Shown here piece after piece: positions 55,456 through 64,000 of a stretch of DNA of 64,000 nt. Where the stretch lies: contig JBGCFA010000215.1 in assembly GCA_045106675.1 (NCBI GenBank), positions 1-64,000 on the forward strand, given 5' to 3'. The notes beneath the pieces were generated by a model. That model was given only the letters and a program-made list of their open reading frames with translations. It did not search any database and had not been told where the DNA came from. A program made the position numbers and the translations under genes. Origin of the DNA: JBCAWW01 sp045106675 (GTDB lineage Bacteria > Bacteroidota > Bacteroidia > J057). How positions within the stretch are numbered: position 1 is the stretch's first letter; the number at the start of each line of letters is the position of its first letter.

Positions 55456-58350
55456 ATGAACTTATCCCCTTTGTCAATATTCTCTTTCCGCTTTTGGGCA
55501 GTATTCCTACTAGCCTTGGGATTCTCTTTTGAGCTTAATGCTACGCACAATCTCGCGGGACAAATTACTTGTGCCCAGGATTCTATTCTGCCTAATAAAT
55601 ATAAGATCATTCTAACTACTTATACCGATCCTGCTCCGGCAGGGGTAGATCGATGCTCCGCTGATATCGAGATTTGGACTACTGGGGCAAATCCAACTTT
55701 GATCACTACTCTCCTCAATATCCCTCGTACCAATGGACCTGTTATTGGCGGGCCAATCAATGACTGTCCCATCAGCGATCCAAACGTAGTCATTAAAGAG
55801 GGGATCGTCGTCAAAGGCACTGTGAAAGAAAATATCTATGATATTGATTACATTTTTCCAGGTCCCGGTGAATATGAACTACGCTATACAGATATGTATC
55901 GCCACGGCTCTGTAGTCAATATCGACAATCCCGACAACCAAACTTTTTATGTCGAGACGAGACTCTTTATTACTCCCCGTATCATCGGAGACAATAATAC
56001 CCCCGTTATGCTCAATCGTCCTTTGCAGGATGCTTGTTCGGGTAAAATTTGGGTCCACAATCCAGGCGGTTTTGATAAAGATGGAGACTCCTTAGTATAT
56101 GAATTACGTCCCTCTTTTCAGTACGAAACGCCTAATCCGCCTTCGGCCACCACTGGATATATTTTTCCTGATGATCCTCAGTTTGGCGCAAATTCCTCCT
56201 TTAGCATGGATCCTATCACTGGATTGATTACTTGGGATGTACCGCAAACACTTGGTATCTACAATTTTGCTTTCATCATCAAGGAATTTAGAGACGGGGC
56301 ATTATTGGGTTATGTAGTGCGAGATATGGCGGTCTGGGTGATTGATTGTGATAATAATCCCCCCGTCATCGAAACGATAACTGATACCTGTATCTATGCA
56401 GGGCAAACCCTAGAGTTTGATTATAAAGCATGGGACCCCGATGTAATTGATAGTCTTTACCTCAGCCTTAACAATGGGGGTATCGGTAACAATGGTCCCT
56501 TTTTCGTAGACAATCCGGCTACTCTTCAGGGTACAATCGTCGATTTTGTCAATGGCAATGTTCCTTATGCGAGTTTGCCACAAGCCACTCTCAACAATGG
56601 GTTCGACCCAGTCGATACCATCAGAGGTACCATTACTTGGGATACTGAATGTGCCAATATTCGAAAACAGTTTTATCAAGTCGATATGGTGGCTTCGGAC
56701 AATCGTAATTATTCTTTACCATCGGCTACAAACAATACTACGCTGGAAGCTCACCGCGCCATTACGATACGAGTGGTGCCGCCTCCGCCTAGCAACCTTA
56801 GCATTACGCAAGGTTTGCGAACGCTTACCCTCAATTGGGATCCTACTGCCTGTGGTGAGATTGTAGTAGGCTATAATATCTATCGCAAAGTAGGTGCAGA
56901 AGGCTTCTCGCAAGACAGTATCTGCTGCGATATGAGTCCCAGAGACTTAGGATTTGAACTATTGAGTTTTCAACAAGATTGGCTCAATACCAGTTTTGTG
57001 GATTCATTGACAGATATTACTTCTATCATTGGCGAGAAGATTTGCTATGTGGTTACGGCCATGTACGATGATCAAAACAATCCTGATTTGCCGATTTTAG
57101 AGAGTTGTGCGACCAATGAAGATTGTGCTGAGATCGAGGCTGAGCCAATCTATATGACCAACGATAGTGTTAGTGTTACGTCTGCGACGAACGGTGAAAT
57201 CTTTGTGAGCTGGTCTCAACCTACGGTTTCGGAATTTTTCCCTGGGCCGATTACTTATCGTCTCTACCGCGCCAACAATAATGCTTTTCCAGCTATCGCG
57301 ATTGCCAATCTTGGTTTCAACGATACGACCTTTACTGATACAGACATTGATACCGAGATTCGTGGCTACAATTATCGCGTCGAAATGTTTGATGCAATCG
57401 GCCTACGAATCCCTACTAGTGACGGTACCAATGTCGGGAGTAGTATTTTCCTTACGGCTGCAGGTGGCAATAATTTGGTACAACTAAACTGGACGGAATT
57501 TGTGCCTTGGCAGAATACTAGTTATGAAGTTTGGCGCTCTGAAAATGGTGGCGCTTTTGCGATTATTGCAAGCGTTCCGGGAAGCGGGGCCAATACCCAT
57601 AGCTACTCTGATGAAAACCTCAATCCCAATATCGAATATTGCTACTTTATCCGCTCAGAGGGTAGCCATAATGAGCCGGGTATCAAGCCTAATTTGATCA
57701 ATGACTCTCAAAGAGATTGTGCCTTTGCGCGTGATGAAGAGGCTCCCTGCCCGCCTTCGGTAGTCGCTGGAGGGAATTGCGATTCACTCAAACATGAGAT
57801 CTTGGTGTCGCGCTCGGATCTAGAATGTGCCACCGATACGGACTTTATTACGGTACTTTTTGCCAACAATGTTGCAGGCCCTTATGTAGAGGTCGCTAGC
57901 TATTTCTATACGGACTTTGATGCCAATGGAGAGATTCGTTTTGAGCGTCTCTTCGAGAACGGCAGCACTACTTTTGCGGGTTGCTATGTAGTTACGGCTA
58001 CGGATACACTCGGCAATACCAGTGAGTTGAGCGAGCCTTGGTGCATTGATTTTTGTCCACGCATTGAACTTCCCAATATGTTTAGTCCTAATGCAGATGG
58101 TATCAATGATGTGTTTAAACCCGTCAATTATCAGGATATTGCCTTGCGTGAATTCATGGTATTTGACCGATGGGGCCGTAAAATGTACTCCAATAGCTCG
58201 AATATCTCTGAGCTTTGGACCGGGCAAATTGACTTCAGTGGTAAGCAAGCCGTCGAAGGCGTTTACTATTATTATATCCGCTACGAAGAACTAGGCATCA
58301 ACGGCAATACTACGAGAGAAGCCAAGGGCTGGGTTATGCTGGTGCGCTAG
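55456..58350 (+). CDS. Secreted protein with gliding-motility-associated (type B) sorting domain
   Basis: 964 residues from ATG 55456 (an in-frame ATG 123 nt upstream gives no signal). Signal ends FSFELNATH. Then tandem beta-sandwich domains: an early domain (VLNRPLQDACSGKIW), fibronectin-like units (NLSITQGLRTLTLNWDPTAC, EIFVSWSQPTVSEFFPGPITYR split), and a C-terminal type B sorting domain: RIELPNMFSPNADGINDVFKP (cut: LPNMFSPNADGINDVF), FMVFDRWGRKMYSNSS, WTGQI, VEGVYYYYIRYEE, GWVMLVR. Type B tails attach proteins to PorV-like machinery. A surface adhesin or structural role is likely. Confidence 0.88.
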   Translation: MNLSPLSIFSFRFWAVFLLALGFSFELNATHNLAGQITCAQDSILPNKYKIILTTYTDPAPAGVDRCSADIEIWTTGANPTLITTLLNIPRTNGPVIGGPINDCPISDPNVVIKEGIVVKGTVKENIYDIDYIFPGPGEYELRYTDMYRHGSVVNIDNPDNQTFYVETRLFITPRIIGDNNTPVMLNRPLQDACSGKIWVHNPGGFDKDGDSLVYELRPSFQYETPNPPSATTGYIFPDDPQFGANSSFSMDPITGLITWDVPQTLGIYNFAFIIKEFRDGALLGYVVRDMAVWVIDCDNNPPVIETITDTCIYAGQTLEFDYKAWDPDVIDSLYLSLNNGGIGNNGPFFVDNPATLQGTIVDFVNGNVPYASLPQATLNNGFDPVDTIRGTITWDTECANIRKQFYQVDMVASDNRNYSLPSATNNTTLEAHRAITIRVVPPPPSNLSITQGLRTLTLNWDPTACGEIVVGYNIYRKVGAEGFSQDSICCDMSPRDLGFELLSFQQDWLNTSFVDSLTDITSIIGEKICYVVTAMYDDQNNPDLPILESCATNEDCAEIEAEPIYMTNDSVSVTSATNGEIFVSWSQPTVSEFFPGPITYRLYRANNNAFPAIAIANLGFNDTTFTDTDIDTEIRGYNYRVEMFDAIGLRIPTSDGTNVGSSIFLTAAGGNNLVQLNWTEFVPWQNTSYEVWRSENGGAFAIIASVPGSGANTHSYSDENLNPNIEYCYFIRSEGSHNEPGIKPNLINDSQRDCAFARDEEAPCPPSVVAGGNCDSLKHEILVSRSDLECATDTDFITVLFANNVAGPYVEVASYFYTDFDANGEIRFERLFENGSTTFAGCYVVTATDTLGNTSELSEPWCIDFCPRIELPNMFSPNADGINDVFKPVNYQDIALREFMVFDRWGRKMYSNSSNISELWTGQIDFSGKQAVEGVYYYYIRYEELGINGNTTREAKGWVMLVR

Positions 58351-58370
58351 GCAATTGGAATATCAAAAAG

Positions 58371-58411
58371 GAACGGAGGTTCATAAAAACTTTTTATGTC
58401 TAGCTCCGTTC
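58371..58411 (+). terminator. Hairpin downstream of the gliding-type gene
   Basis: GAACGGAG and CTCCGTTC form the outer stem and CATAAAAA/TTTTTATG the inner stem; the ribE ATG is at 58440. Confidence 0.65.
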
Positions 58412-58439
58412 TTTATGCTGCATCTCAAAACAAGCATAT

Positions 58440-59054
58440 ATGTTCACAGGTATCATCGAAAATATGGGTCGCATCATTGCGATCAAAGAAGAAGGTAGCA
58501 ATCGTATTTTTGAAGTCGAAGCCGCCTTCGATGAGGCCATTAAGGTTGATCAGAGCATCGCCCACAATGGTGTTTGCTTGACGGTTACCGAGATTATGGG
58601 AGACGCCCTTGGCGAACGCGTCCACTATTCGGTTACAGCCGTGGAAGAAACCCTACTCAAAACCAATTTGAGCGATTGGAAAGTAAGCCACAAAGTCAAT
58701 ATCGAACGCTGCTTGAGAGTCGGAGATCGTCTTGATGGGCACTTCGTCCAGGGGCATGTCGATACAACTGGCCGCTTAGTAAAAGTAGAAGACCGCGACG
58801 GCTCTTGGAATTATCATTTTGCCTTCGATCCCCAACATTCGGGCCTTTTGGTTGATAAAGGCTCCATCTGTATCAATGGGGTGAGTCTAACTGTCGTGCA
58901 GAGTGAAGTGGGAACGTTTTCAATTACGATCATCCCCTTTACTTATGAACACACCAACTTCCATCAATTGCAAGAAGGGGACGCTGTGAACCTAGAATTT
59001 GACATTCTAGGCAAATACTTGCTCAAAAATCAGCGCATAAGTATGTCCATGTAG
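58440..59054 (+). CDS. ribE: Riboflavin synthase alpha subunit
   Basis: 204 residues. The MFTGIIENMGRI start and two lumazine-binding repeats (NGVCLTVTE about 40, NGVSLTVVQ about 143). Dismutes two 6,7-dimethyl-8-ribityllumazine molecules to riboflavin. Slightly short C-terminus, otherwise normal. No FMN riboswitch is visible upstream; the promoter region overlaps a terminator hairpin. A mini-hairpin (58604-58618) lies in the DALGER codons. Confidence 0.95.
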   Translation: MFTGIIENMGRIIAIKEEGSNRIFEVEAAFDEAIKVDQSIAHNGVCLTVTEIMGDALGERVHYSVTAVEETLLKTNLSDWKVSHKVNIERCLRVGDRLDGHFVQGHVDTTGRLVKVEDRDGSWNYHFAFDPQHSGLLVDKGSICINGVSLTVVQSEVGTFSITIIPFTYEHTNFHQLQEGDAVNLEFDILGKYLLKNQRISMSM

Positions 59055-59108
59055 CTTGATGCGGTGGGGATCAGTCATTATATTGATCTCTACTAAAAAA
59101 GGCTACTT

Positions 59109-60455
59109 ATGAACAATAACTCATCCAAATTCAATCGTAGAGACTTTGTCAAAGGTTCTGCTCTCGCTGTGGGCGGTCTGATGGCTGCTCCGCTAGGCGC
59201 CCGTGGAATGGGGCACCTCACCGGTACTGATACTATCAAAATAGGTTTGATCGGCTGTGGCGGCCGCGGCACAGGTGCTGCTTTGCAAGCGCTGTCTACC
59301 GATCAAAACATACAATTGGTAGCAATGGCTGATGCCTTTCGGGATCGTCTTGATACGAGCTACAACGCACTTACTGATCCAGATACCGTTGATTTATCTG
59401 ACACTAAAATCAATGTAGCAGAAGAAAATAAATTTGTGGGTTTCGATGCCTACAAAAAAGTGATCCCATTGGTAGATGTTGTATTGATCGCTACTCCTCC
59501 CGGCTTCCGCCCGATCCACTTTGAAGCGGCCGTAAAAGCGGGGAAGCACATCTTCATGGAAAAACCTGTAGCTACCGATGCACCGGGTATCCGTCGTGTG
59601 TTAGCTGCTGCCGAACTAGCTAAGAAAAAACGTCTCAATGTAGTCGTTGGTCTACAACGCCACTATCAGACCGTCTATCGTGAGTGGATGGACCGTATTC
59701 ATGGTGGTGCTATCGGTGATATCGTTACCTCTCATGTATATTGGAACTCTGCTGGTGTTTGGGTGCGCGATCGCGCATCCCTAGAAAAAGCAGCAGGCCG
59801 CAAATTAACCGAGATGGAGTACCAAATGCGTAATTGGTATTACTTCAATTGGCTTTGTGGAGATCATATCACAGAGCAGCATATCCACAATCTCGATGTG
59901 AGCAATTGGGCCAAGGGCGCTTATCCTGTTCGAGCCAATGGCCAAGGTGGCCGTCAAGTCCGTAATGGGAAAGACCATGGGGAGATTTTTGATCACCACT
60001 TCGTGGAATTCGAATATGCAGACGGTAGCCGCATGTTCTCACAATGTCGCCATATCAAGGGATGCATGAATCGAGTTACAGAGTCCTTTCAGGGAACAAA
60101 TGGCAGTGCTCCTAAACCGGGTGTACTCCTTACTCGCAGTGGTTATGGTTTGTTCGAACACAAATCGAAAAAAGATCCAAACCCCTATCAGGTGGAGCAT
60201 GATGAGCTATTTGCTGCTGTTGCCAAAGGCGAATACAAATTTGCTGATGCTGAAAATGGTGCAAAGAGTACTATGACCGCGCTCCTAGGACGAGCCGCCA
60301 CTTACTCTGGGCAGAACGTAGAATGGGACGATTTGATGAAGTCCGATATCAGTCTTATGCCTAAAGAGTTTTCTTTTGACGCTGAGGCTCCGATCAAACC
60401 CAATGCTGACGGTTACTATCCGACTCCAACCCCTGGAGTAACCAAAATGGTGTAA
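59109..60455 (+). CDS. Tat-type Gfo/Idh/MocA oxidoreductase
   Basis: 448 residues. N-terminus NRRDFVKGSALAVGGLMAAP is a twin-arginine signal. The NAD(P)-binding Rossmann fold has KIGLIGCGGRGTGAAL and the EKP motif FMEKPVATD; the second domain has GLQRHYQ, HVYWNSAG and GDHITEQHIHNLD. Such exported enzymes oxidise or isomerise sugars, often with a partner TIM-barrel isomerase. Downstream after a hairpin (60481-60525) is exactly such a gene. Confidence 0.92.
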   Translation: MNNNSSKFNRRDFVKGSALAVGGLMAAPLGARGMGHLTGTDTIKIGLIGCGGRGTGAALQALSTDQNIQLVAMADAFRDRLDTSYNALTDPDTVDLSDTKINVAEENKFVGFDAYKKVIPLVDVVLIATPPGFRPIHFEAAVKAGKHIFMEKPVATDAPGIRRVLAAAELAKKKRLNVVVGLQRHYQTVYREWMDRIHGGAIGDIVTSHVYWNSAGVWVRDRASLEKAAGRKLTEMEYQMRNWYYFNWLCGDHITEQHIHNLDVSNWAKGAYPVRANGQGGRQVRNGKDHGEIFDHHFVEFEYADGSRMFSQCRHIKGCMNRVTESFQGTNGSAPKPGVLLTRSGYGLFEHKSKKDPNPYQVEHDELFAAVAKGEYKFADAENGAKSTMTALLGRAATYSGQNVEWDDLMKSDISLMPKEFSFDAEAPIKPNADGYYPTPTPGVTKMV

Positions 60456-60480
60456 ACAAAAAGTAAGAACAATCGAATGC

Positions 60481-60525
60481 CGAATAAGGATTGGAGAAGG
60501 CAAATACTTCCTCAATCCTTATTCG
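60481..60525 (+). terminator. Hairpin between the oxidoreductase and isomerase genes
   Basis: CGAATAAGGATTG (60481-60493) pairs with CAATCCTTATTCG (60513-60525); inner GAG..AAG/CTT..CTC pairing extends it. No T run; may be a partial terminator. Confidence 0.65.
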
Positions 60526-60553
60526 ATTAATCTGCATTCTTCAATCAAAAAAC

Positions 60554-61474
60554 ATGGACAGAAGATCATTTGTCAAAAATACATTCGTTGCGGGAGCTGC
60601 CGCGGCGGCAACGGCTGGTGGAAGCGTTCTGGCGAAGCCTGAAAGCAAACCCAAAGCCGAGGAGTTCCAGATGAAGTTTGCCCCGCATTTGGGGATGTTT
60701 AAGCACTCTGCAGGCGACGATCCCATCGATCAACTCAACTTCATGGCTGATATGGGCTTTAGAGCCTTGGAAGATAATGGCATGAAGGGTCGTGAAGTCG
60801 CTTTACAAGAAAAAATGGCCAACACTATGGCCAAACGCGGTATGGAGATGGGCGTATTTGTGGCCCACAAAATATATTGGAAGGAAGCCAATCTCGCTAG
60901 CGGGAAAGCGGATCTCCTCGAAGAATTTTTGACCAACATCAAAGAGTCTGTCGAAGTCGCTAAGCGCGTCAATGCTACTTGGATGACCGTAGTACCCGGA
61001 CATGTCGCCCCTCGCCTAAGCATGGGCTACCAAACACAAAATGTGGTTGATGCACTCAAGCGGGCTTGTGAGATTCTTGAGCCTCACAATTTGGTCATGG
61101 TGCTAGAACCGCTGAATTTTTATAATCACCCCGGTTTATTTTTGACCGAGATACCTCAGGCTTACCAAGTCTGTAAGTCAGTAGGGAGTGCATCCTGCAA
61201 AATCCTTGATGACCTTTATCATCAGCAGATTCAGGAAGGCAATTTGATCCCTAATATTGACATGGCTTATGATGAAATCGCCTATTTCCAGATTGGAGAT
61301 AATCCCGGCCGCAAGGAGCCTACTACGGGTGAAATCAACTACCGCAATGTCTTCAAACATATCCAATCCAAAGGATTCAAAGGGATACTTGGCATGGAGC
61401 ATGGCAACTTTCACCCCGGCAAAGAAGGGGAGGAGAAACTGATCGCGGCTTATCGCGAAGTGGATAATTTTTAA
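60554..61474 (+). CDS. Tat-type TIM-barrel isomerase (hydroxypyruvate isomerase-like)
   Basis: 306 residues from ATG 60554; upstream in-frame ATG at 60491 lies before the Tat signal. N-terminus MDRRSFVKNTFVAGAAAAAT is a twin-arginine signal. The barrel holds MVLEPLNFYNHPG, CKILDDLYHQQIQEGN (metal ligands Glu, Asp, His), YFQIGDNPGRKEPTTGEI and GILGMEHGNF. This is the hydroxypyruvate-isomerase/glyoxylate-induced family, exported with its partner oxidoreductase. Followed by a 13-bp terminator hairpin. Confidence 0.88.
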   Translation: MDRRSFVKNTFVAGAAAAATAGGSVLAKPESKPKAEEFQMKFAPHLGMFKHSAGDDPIDQLNFMADMGFRALEDNGMKGREVALQEKMANTMAKRGMEMGVFVAHKIYWKEANLASGKADLLEEFLTNIKESVEVAKRVNATWMTVVPGHVAPRLSMGYQTQNVVDALKRACEILEPHNLVMVLEPLNFYNHPGLFLTEIPQAYQVCKSVGSASCKILDDLYHQQIQEGNLIPNIDMAYDEIAYFQIGDNPGRKEPTTGEINYRNVFKHIQSKGFKGILGMEHGNFHPGKEGEEKLIAAYREVDNF

Positions 61475-61492
61475 GAATGATGGTTTACAGAA

Positions 61493-61526
61493 ACTGTAGA
61501 GACGTAAGATATCACGTCTCTACAGT
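61493..61526 (+). terminator. Hairpin after the isomerase gene
   Basis: ACTGTAGAGACGT and ACGTCTCTACAGT, 13-bp perfect stem, 8-nt loop. No long T run. Confidence 0.7.
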
Positions 61527-61546
61527 CATATAATTGATGGTTTTTT

Positions 61547-62248
61547 ATGCCTAGACTCTATTTTCTCATCCTCTTAGTCTTAGCGTTCGCCTGCGGCGAA
61601 CCCACCAAAACGGCTGTAAGCACTACGATAACTCCTCCTGAAGGCGTACCCGTTATCCATCGTTTTGAAAACGAAATACGTGTTTTTGAGAAGGCTGATT
61701 CGACGGCTAATCTGCCCGAGGATTTTGTTCTGTTTGTGGGAAGTTCTAGTGTCAGGATGTGGAAGACGATGGATGAAGATTTAGCCCCATTAGCCGTCTT
61801 AAACCGTGGTTTTGGAGGCTCTAACTTTCAAGATTTGCTCTACTTCGCTGATCGAATTGTGTTCAAGTATCAACCTTCGGCTGTGGTCGTTTATGAAGGG
61901 GACAATGATATCGTAAGTGATACCTTAAAGCCTGAACATGTTGCCATGCGTATGGGAGCGTTCCAGGAACTGATGCAACAAAAACTGCCGGGCGTACCTA
62001 CTTATTTCTTGGCCGTAAAACCCTCTATCGCGCGCCGCAACCTCCTTGCCAAAGCCCAGGCTACTAATGTACTGATCCAAGAAATGGCCGCCAATGACGA
62101 GATGCTGAATTATATAGACGTTGCCACCCCCATGATGACTGAGGATGGCAAAATCAGGTCAGATATTTTTATCGAAGATAGTCTACATATGAATGCGACT
62201 GGCTATGCGCTTTGGACTGAAGTAGTACGGAAAATCTTAGTGCCATAA
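61547..62248 (+). CDS. SGNH/GDSL hydrolase lipoprotein
   Basis: 233 residues. Lipobox in LVLAFAC (Cys 16). SGNH blocks: FVGSSSVRMW (Ser nucleophile), NRGFGGSNF (Gly), VYEGDNDI (Asn) and DSLHMNATGYALW (Asp/His). Similar to platelet-activating-factor acetylhydrolase-like and rhamnogalacturonan acetylesterase enzymes, acting on ester-linked acyl or acetyl groups. A mini-hairpin spans exactly the lipobox codons (61584-61598). Confidence 0.85.
   Translation: MPRLYFLILLVLAFACGEPTKTAVSTTITPPEGVPVIHRFENEIRVFEKADSTANLPEDFVLFVGSSSVRMWKTMDEDLAPLAVLNRGFGGSNFQDLLYFADRIVFKYQPSAVVVYEGDNDIVSDTLKPEHVAMRMGAFQELMQQKLPGVPTYFLAVKPSIARRNLLAKAQATNVLIQEMAANDEMLNYIDVATPMMTEDGKIRSDIFIEDSLHMNATGYALWTEVVRKILVP
61584..61598 (-). 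repeat. Dispersed mini-hairpin at a lipobox
   Basis: On the minus strand CGCC-GCA-GGCG then AACGC. The plus strand is also nearly symmetrical: GTTCGCC-TGC-GGCGAAC, a 7-bp stem. Confidence 0.5.
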
Positions 62249-62254
62249 TTAAGT

Positions 62255-62923
62255 CTATTTGCCACCAAAAGTATAGCCAATACTGACGTTCATGAAAAAA
62301 CCTCCTGTGCCGGGAATCCCTTGCTGAGCGGCTTCGTGAACTGCCGTTTCGCCACTGGCCTGATTGGTGTAGCTATAAGCATTTTCGGGCAGCGAAGACC
62401 AGATATTGGGCCAGAAACGGGCGTTGGCTACGATCACAATCCCTTGGGACCAATCGTCGCGTTTCCGGAACGGATAGTAACGGTAATACAGGCCGATCCC
62501 CAAAGTGGCAGTAGTGTACTCCGTGATGGGATCGCCACTAAATCCTTGGCTATCGTAATAGAGCTCGTAGTGGTGCAGTTTCGGCTCCAGCCGAACGTCA
62601 AAATACTTCGTTATACGGTAGCCAACGCCAAATCCAGTGGTCCAAGGCATACGGATCGCAAGACCTTGGGCTTGATCCATTTCGCTGATGGCAGCTTCGG
62701 TGAACGTTAAATTCCAGCCGTGAGAGTAGTCAAAACTCATGCGTTTGGCGTACCAATTGGCTTCGAGATTGGCTCCTCCCAATAATACTTGTGTCAGGCC
62801 CGAAACGACTGAAAAACGATTGGAATAAGGCAAATCTGCTTGGTTCTGCGTCTCTTGAGCAAAGCTAAAATTTAGACAAAAAAGTCCCATCAGGGCTAAT
62901 GCCCATTTTTGTATGCTTAACAT
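62255..62923 (-). CDS. Outer-membrane beta-barrel-like protein, unknown function
   Basis: 222 residues with a signal peptide (ends LNFSFAQ). Aromatic alternating strands (KYFDVRLEPKLHHYELYY, GIGLYYRYYPFR, MNVSIGYTFGG at the end) indicate a small barrel; the last strand ends in Phe/Gly-Gly-Lys. No binding motif. It converges on the SGNH gene (6 nt apart). Confidence 0.65.
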   Translation of the reverse strand: MLSIQKWALALMGLFCLNFSFAQETQNQADLPYSNRFSVVSGLTQVLLGGANLEANWYAKRMSFDYSHGWNLTFTEAAISEMDQAQGLAIRMPWTTGFGVGYRITKYFDVRLEPKLHHYELYYDSQGFSGDPITEYTTATLGIGLYYRYYPFRKRDDWSQGIVIVANARFWPNIWSSLPENAYSYTNQASGETAVHEAAQQGIPGTGGFFMNVSIGYTFGGK

Positions 62924-62974
62924 GTTTAGATTGTTTTAAGAGTGATTGATGACTCAAAATAAAGGCATAGAAAA

Positions 62975-63008
62975 AGCCCGTTCATTAAACTAGTTTAATA
63001 AACGGGCT
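62975..63008 (-). terminator. Terminator of the 184-residue gene
   Basis: AGCCCGTTCATTAAACT and AGTTTAATAAACGGGCT, 17-bp stem with one mismatch; on the minus strand TTTT follows. Confidence 0.85.
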
Positions 63009-63057
63009 GAGATTAGGGGAGCGTTACATTTTAGCGTTCTTGGGACAAGTGAGCATA

Positions 63058-63612
63058 CTACTCTATCGGATTGACTACCAATATGCCGAGATTATTATCA
63101 GGCCATTGATGCAGCCAGACTTGAATCTTTTTGGGACGATCAGGAATGCCGTTTTGTAAGTTGTTGCGGATGGCCGTAATACGCGTCTTGCCGATTTCTT
63201 CATCGGTAAAATATAGATTGATCGAAGCTTCAGGATCATCCAAATAGGAAATATAGGGTTTCAATAACTTGAGGGCAATGCCTTTGTCCAAGCCACCGGT
63301 AAAATCTAAAACAAAAATTTGCTTTTCGTACTCTTTAAAGGTTTCCTCTCCTTCCCAGTTTTCGGGCCAATCTGTTTCTGTAAGGAGATCGTATAAGTCA
63401 AAAGCGTCTTGTTTGACCCGAAAAGTGGCCTGATCTACCTCTCGTACACTATTTAATAGTTCCTCTTCCTCGTCCCCATCATCTAACTCTTCGATTGAAT
63501 CCCATACTTCCACTTCCTCATCTTCTTCAGTCGGTGGTTTTTGGGGACTTTGAGCAAAGGCCACACTGCCTGCAATGAACAGTGCCAATAAAAGCGTATA
63601 AGTTTTTTTCAT
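63058..63612 (-). CDS. Secreted acidic protein of unknown function
   Basis: 184 residues. Signal peptide (ALFIAGSVAFAQ) then a very acidic segment (PPTEEDEEVEVWDSIEELDDGDEEEELL, given here as TEEDEEVEVWD and DDGDEEEELL). The C-terminal half (EKQIFVLDFTGGLDKGIALKLLKPY, IQVWLHQWPDNNLGILVVNPIE in part) looks globular. No family recognised. Ends at a strong terminator. Confidence 0.6.
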   Translation of the reverse strand: MKKTYTLLLALFIAGSVAFAQSPQKPPTEEDEEVEVWDSIEELDDGDEEEELLNSVREVDQATFRVKQDAFDLYDLLTETDWPENWEGEETFKEYEKQIFVLDFTGGLDKGIALKLLKPYISYLDDPEASINLYFTDEEIGKTRITAIRNNLQNGIPDRPKKIQVWLHQWPDNNLGILVVNPIE

Positions 63613-63635
63613 AGAGTGTATTTAGCTACACTAAT

Positions 63636-64000
63636 TTAATAAACCTTCTCTTGAAATCCTGCTTGGAAATCTTGACGAAAACGATCAACCCATCGCTCCG
63701 AAAGCTCATCGGCAGTTTTGTGATAGTAGGGCGCTTTGATCTCAATTGATTTGTGGTCCAACTTTAGGTAATCTAAAATCCCTCTGATCGTAGATTCATA
63801 GTCAGCGATTAGATCTTCATATACGACGGTATAAGGGACGATTTTATGCTGATCGAAGTACGCTTGAGTGGCACATTCCATGAGAACGCTTTCTTTGAAT
63901 AAATGTGTCAAGGCGTCAGCGTCATACTTTTCCTCATAAAAGGCTTCTTCATTGCGATGCTCGGCACCCTCTTCCAGATGCCAGACACTGTCTTGGATGG
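63636..64000 (-). CDS. Sulfotransferase-family protein (Stf0-like), 5' part outside window
   Basis: Minus-strand frame open from the window edge to TAA at 63636-63638, 121 codons visible; it reads through the apparent internal TTG at 63909-63911. Sequence such as VVYEDLIADYESTIRGILDYLKL is the PAPS/Trp-type 'YEDLxxDxxxTxxxIxxFL' motif of Stf0 sulfotransferases. It would transfer sulphate from PAPS to a lipid or sugar; the 5'-PSB loop is not in view. Alternative: sulfotransferase domain of a glycan-modifying enzyme. Confidence 0.7.
   Translation of the reverse strand, partial: IQDSVWHLEEGAEHRNEEAFYEEKYDADALTHLFKESVLMECATQAYFDQHKIVPYTVVYEDLIADYESTIRGILDYLKLDHKSIEIKAPYYHKTADELSERWVDRFRQDFQAGFQEKVY

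Noticed and set aside
58351..58440. FMN riboswitch before ribE
   Set aside because: The spacer is only 89 nt, is filled by a terminator hairpin, and lacks the conserved RFN core.
62458..62472. Mini-hairpin near TTTCCGGAACGG
   Set aside because: No 4-bp stem with a 3-nt loop can be drawn flush with AACG.

Overview
The window comes from a Bacteroidota chromosome. Evidence: type A and type B (gliding-associated) type IX secretion sorting domains, promoters of the TTTG-N19-TAnnTTTG kind, almost no Shine-Dalgarno sequences, tRNAs without encoded CCA, and many SusD-free but PorT-like or lipoprotein genes. Large multidomain secreted proteins and Tat-type sugar isomerases/oxidoreductases suggest the Saprospiria (Lewinella-like) rather than gut Bacteroidales; that placement is an inference.

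Layout. 0-20.9 kb: divergent ABC ATPase/tesA-like pair, outer-membrane and lipoprotein genes, a Tat-type TIM-barrel isomerase, an SPFH lipoprotein, an M4 metalloprotease with a small upstream lipoprotein, a 1468-residue AsmA/TamB-like protein, a membrane class III cyclase, a 2Fe-2S thioredoxin-fold protein, a UbiA prenyltransferase, a GH3/beta-lactamase fusion, a YugP-like zinc peptidase and an unknown 356-residue protein. 20.9-21.1 kb: an unusual stand-alone tRNA-like RNA on the minus strand. 21.2-36.2 kb: Lrp regulator, trmD, rplS, four tRNAs, tuf, tRNA-Trp, secE, nusG, rplK, rplA, rplJ, rplL, rpoB, rpoC, i.e. the classical information-processing cluster. 36.2-41.8 kb: pyrR-like, glyA, a secreted unknown, tatC, a UDG-family gene and an aquaporin. 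41.9-53.3 kb: a giant secreted diheme protein, MarR regulator, secreted unknown, HAD/HTTM cluster, GH-A-like lipoprotein and a Na+/H+ antiporter. 53.4-55.1 kb: rplM-rpsI-rpsB. 55.4-64 kb: a gliding-type adhesin-like protein, ribE, a Tat-type Gfo/Idh/MocA oxidoreductase and isomerase, an SGNH lipoprotein and, on the minus strand, two envelope proteins and a partial sulfotransferase.

Three things stand out. First, a family of 15-bp elements is scattered over both strands: a 4-bp stem, a 3-nt loop (often TTC or TGC) and a flush 3' AACG(C) tail. The stems differ from copy to copy but stay complementary; I count 23 with four Watson-Crick pairs, in genes and between genes, with none found in 22.5-36.2 kb. 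Second, the tRNA-like RNA at 20944-21057 has its own consensus promoter and terminator but a non-standard anticodon loop and a 44-nt variable region. Third, rpoC carries an in-frame TAA in the trigger-loop region and the aquaporin gene carries a 1-nt deletion; these are more likely sequence errors than biology but need checking before the window is used.

Functionally the region combines translation/transcription machinery with envelope export (SecE, TatC, T9SS cargo), envelope maintenance (AsmA-like, SPFH, PorT-like proteins) and extracellular degradation of protein and glycans.
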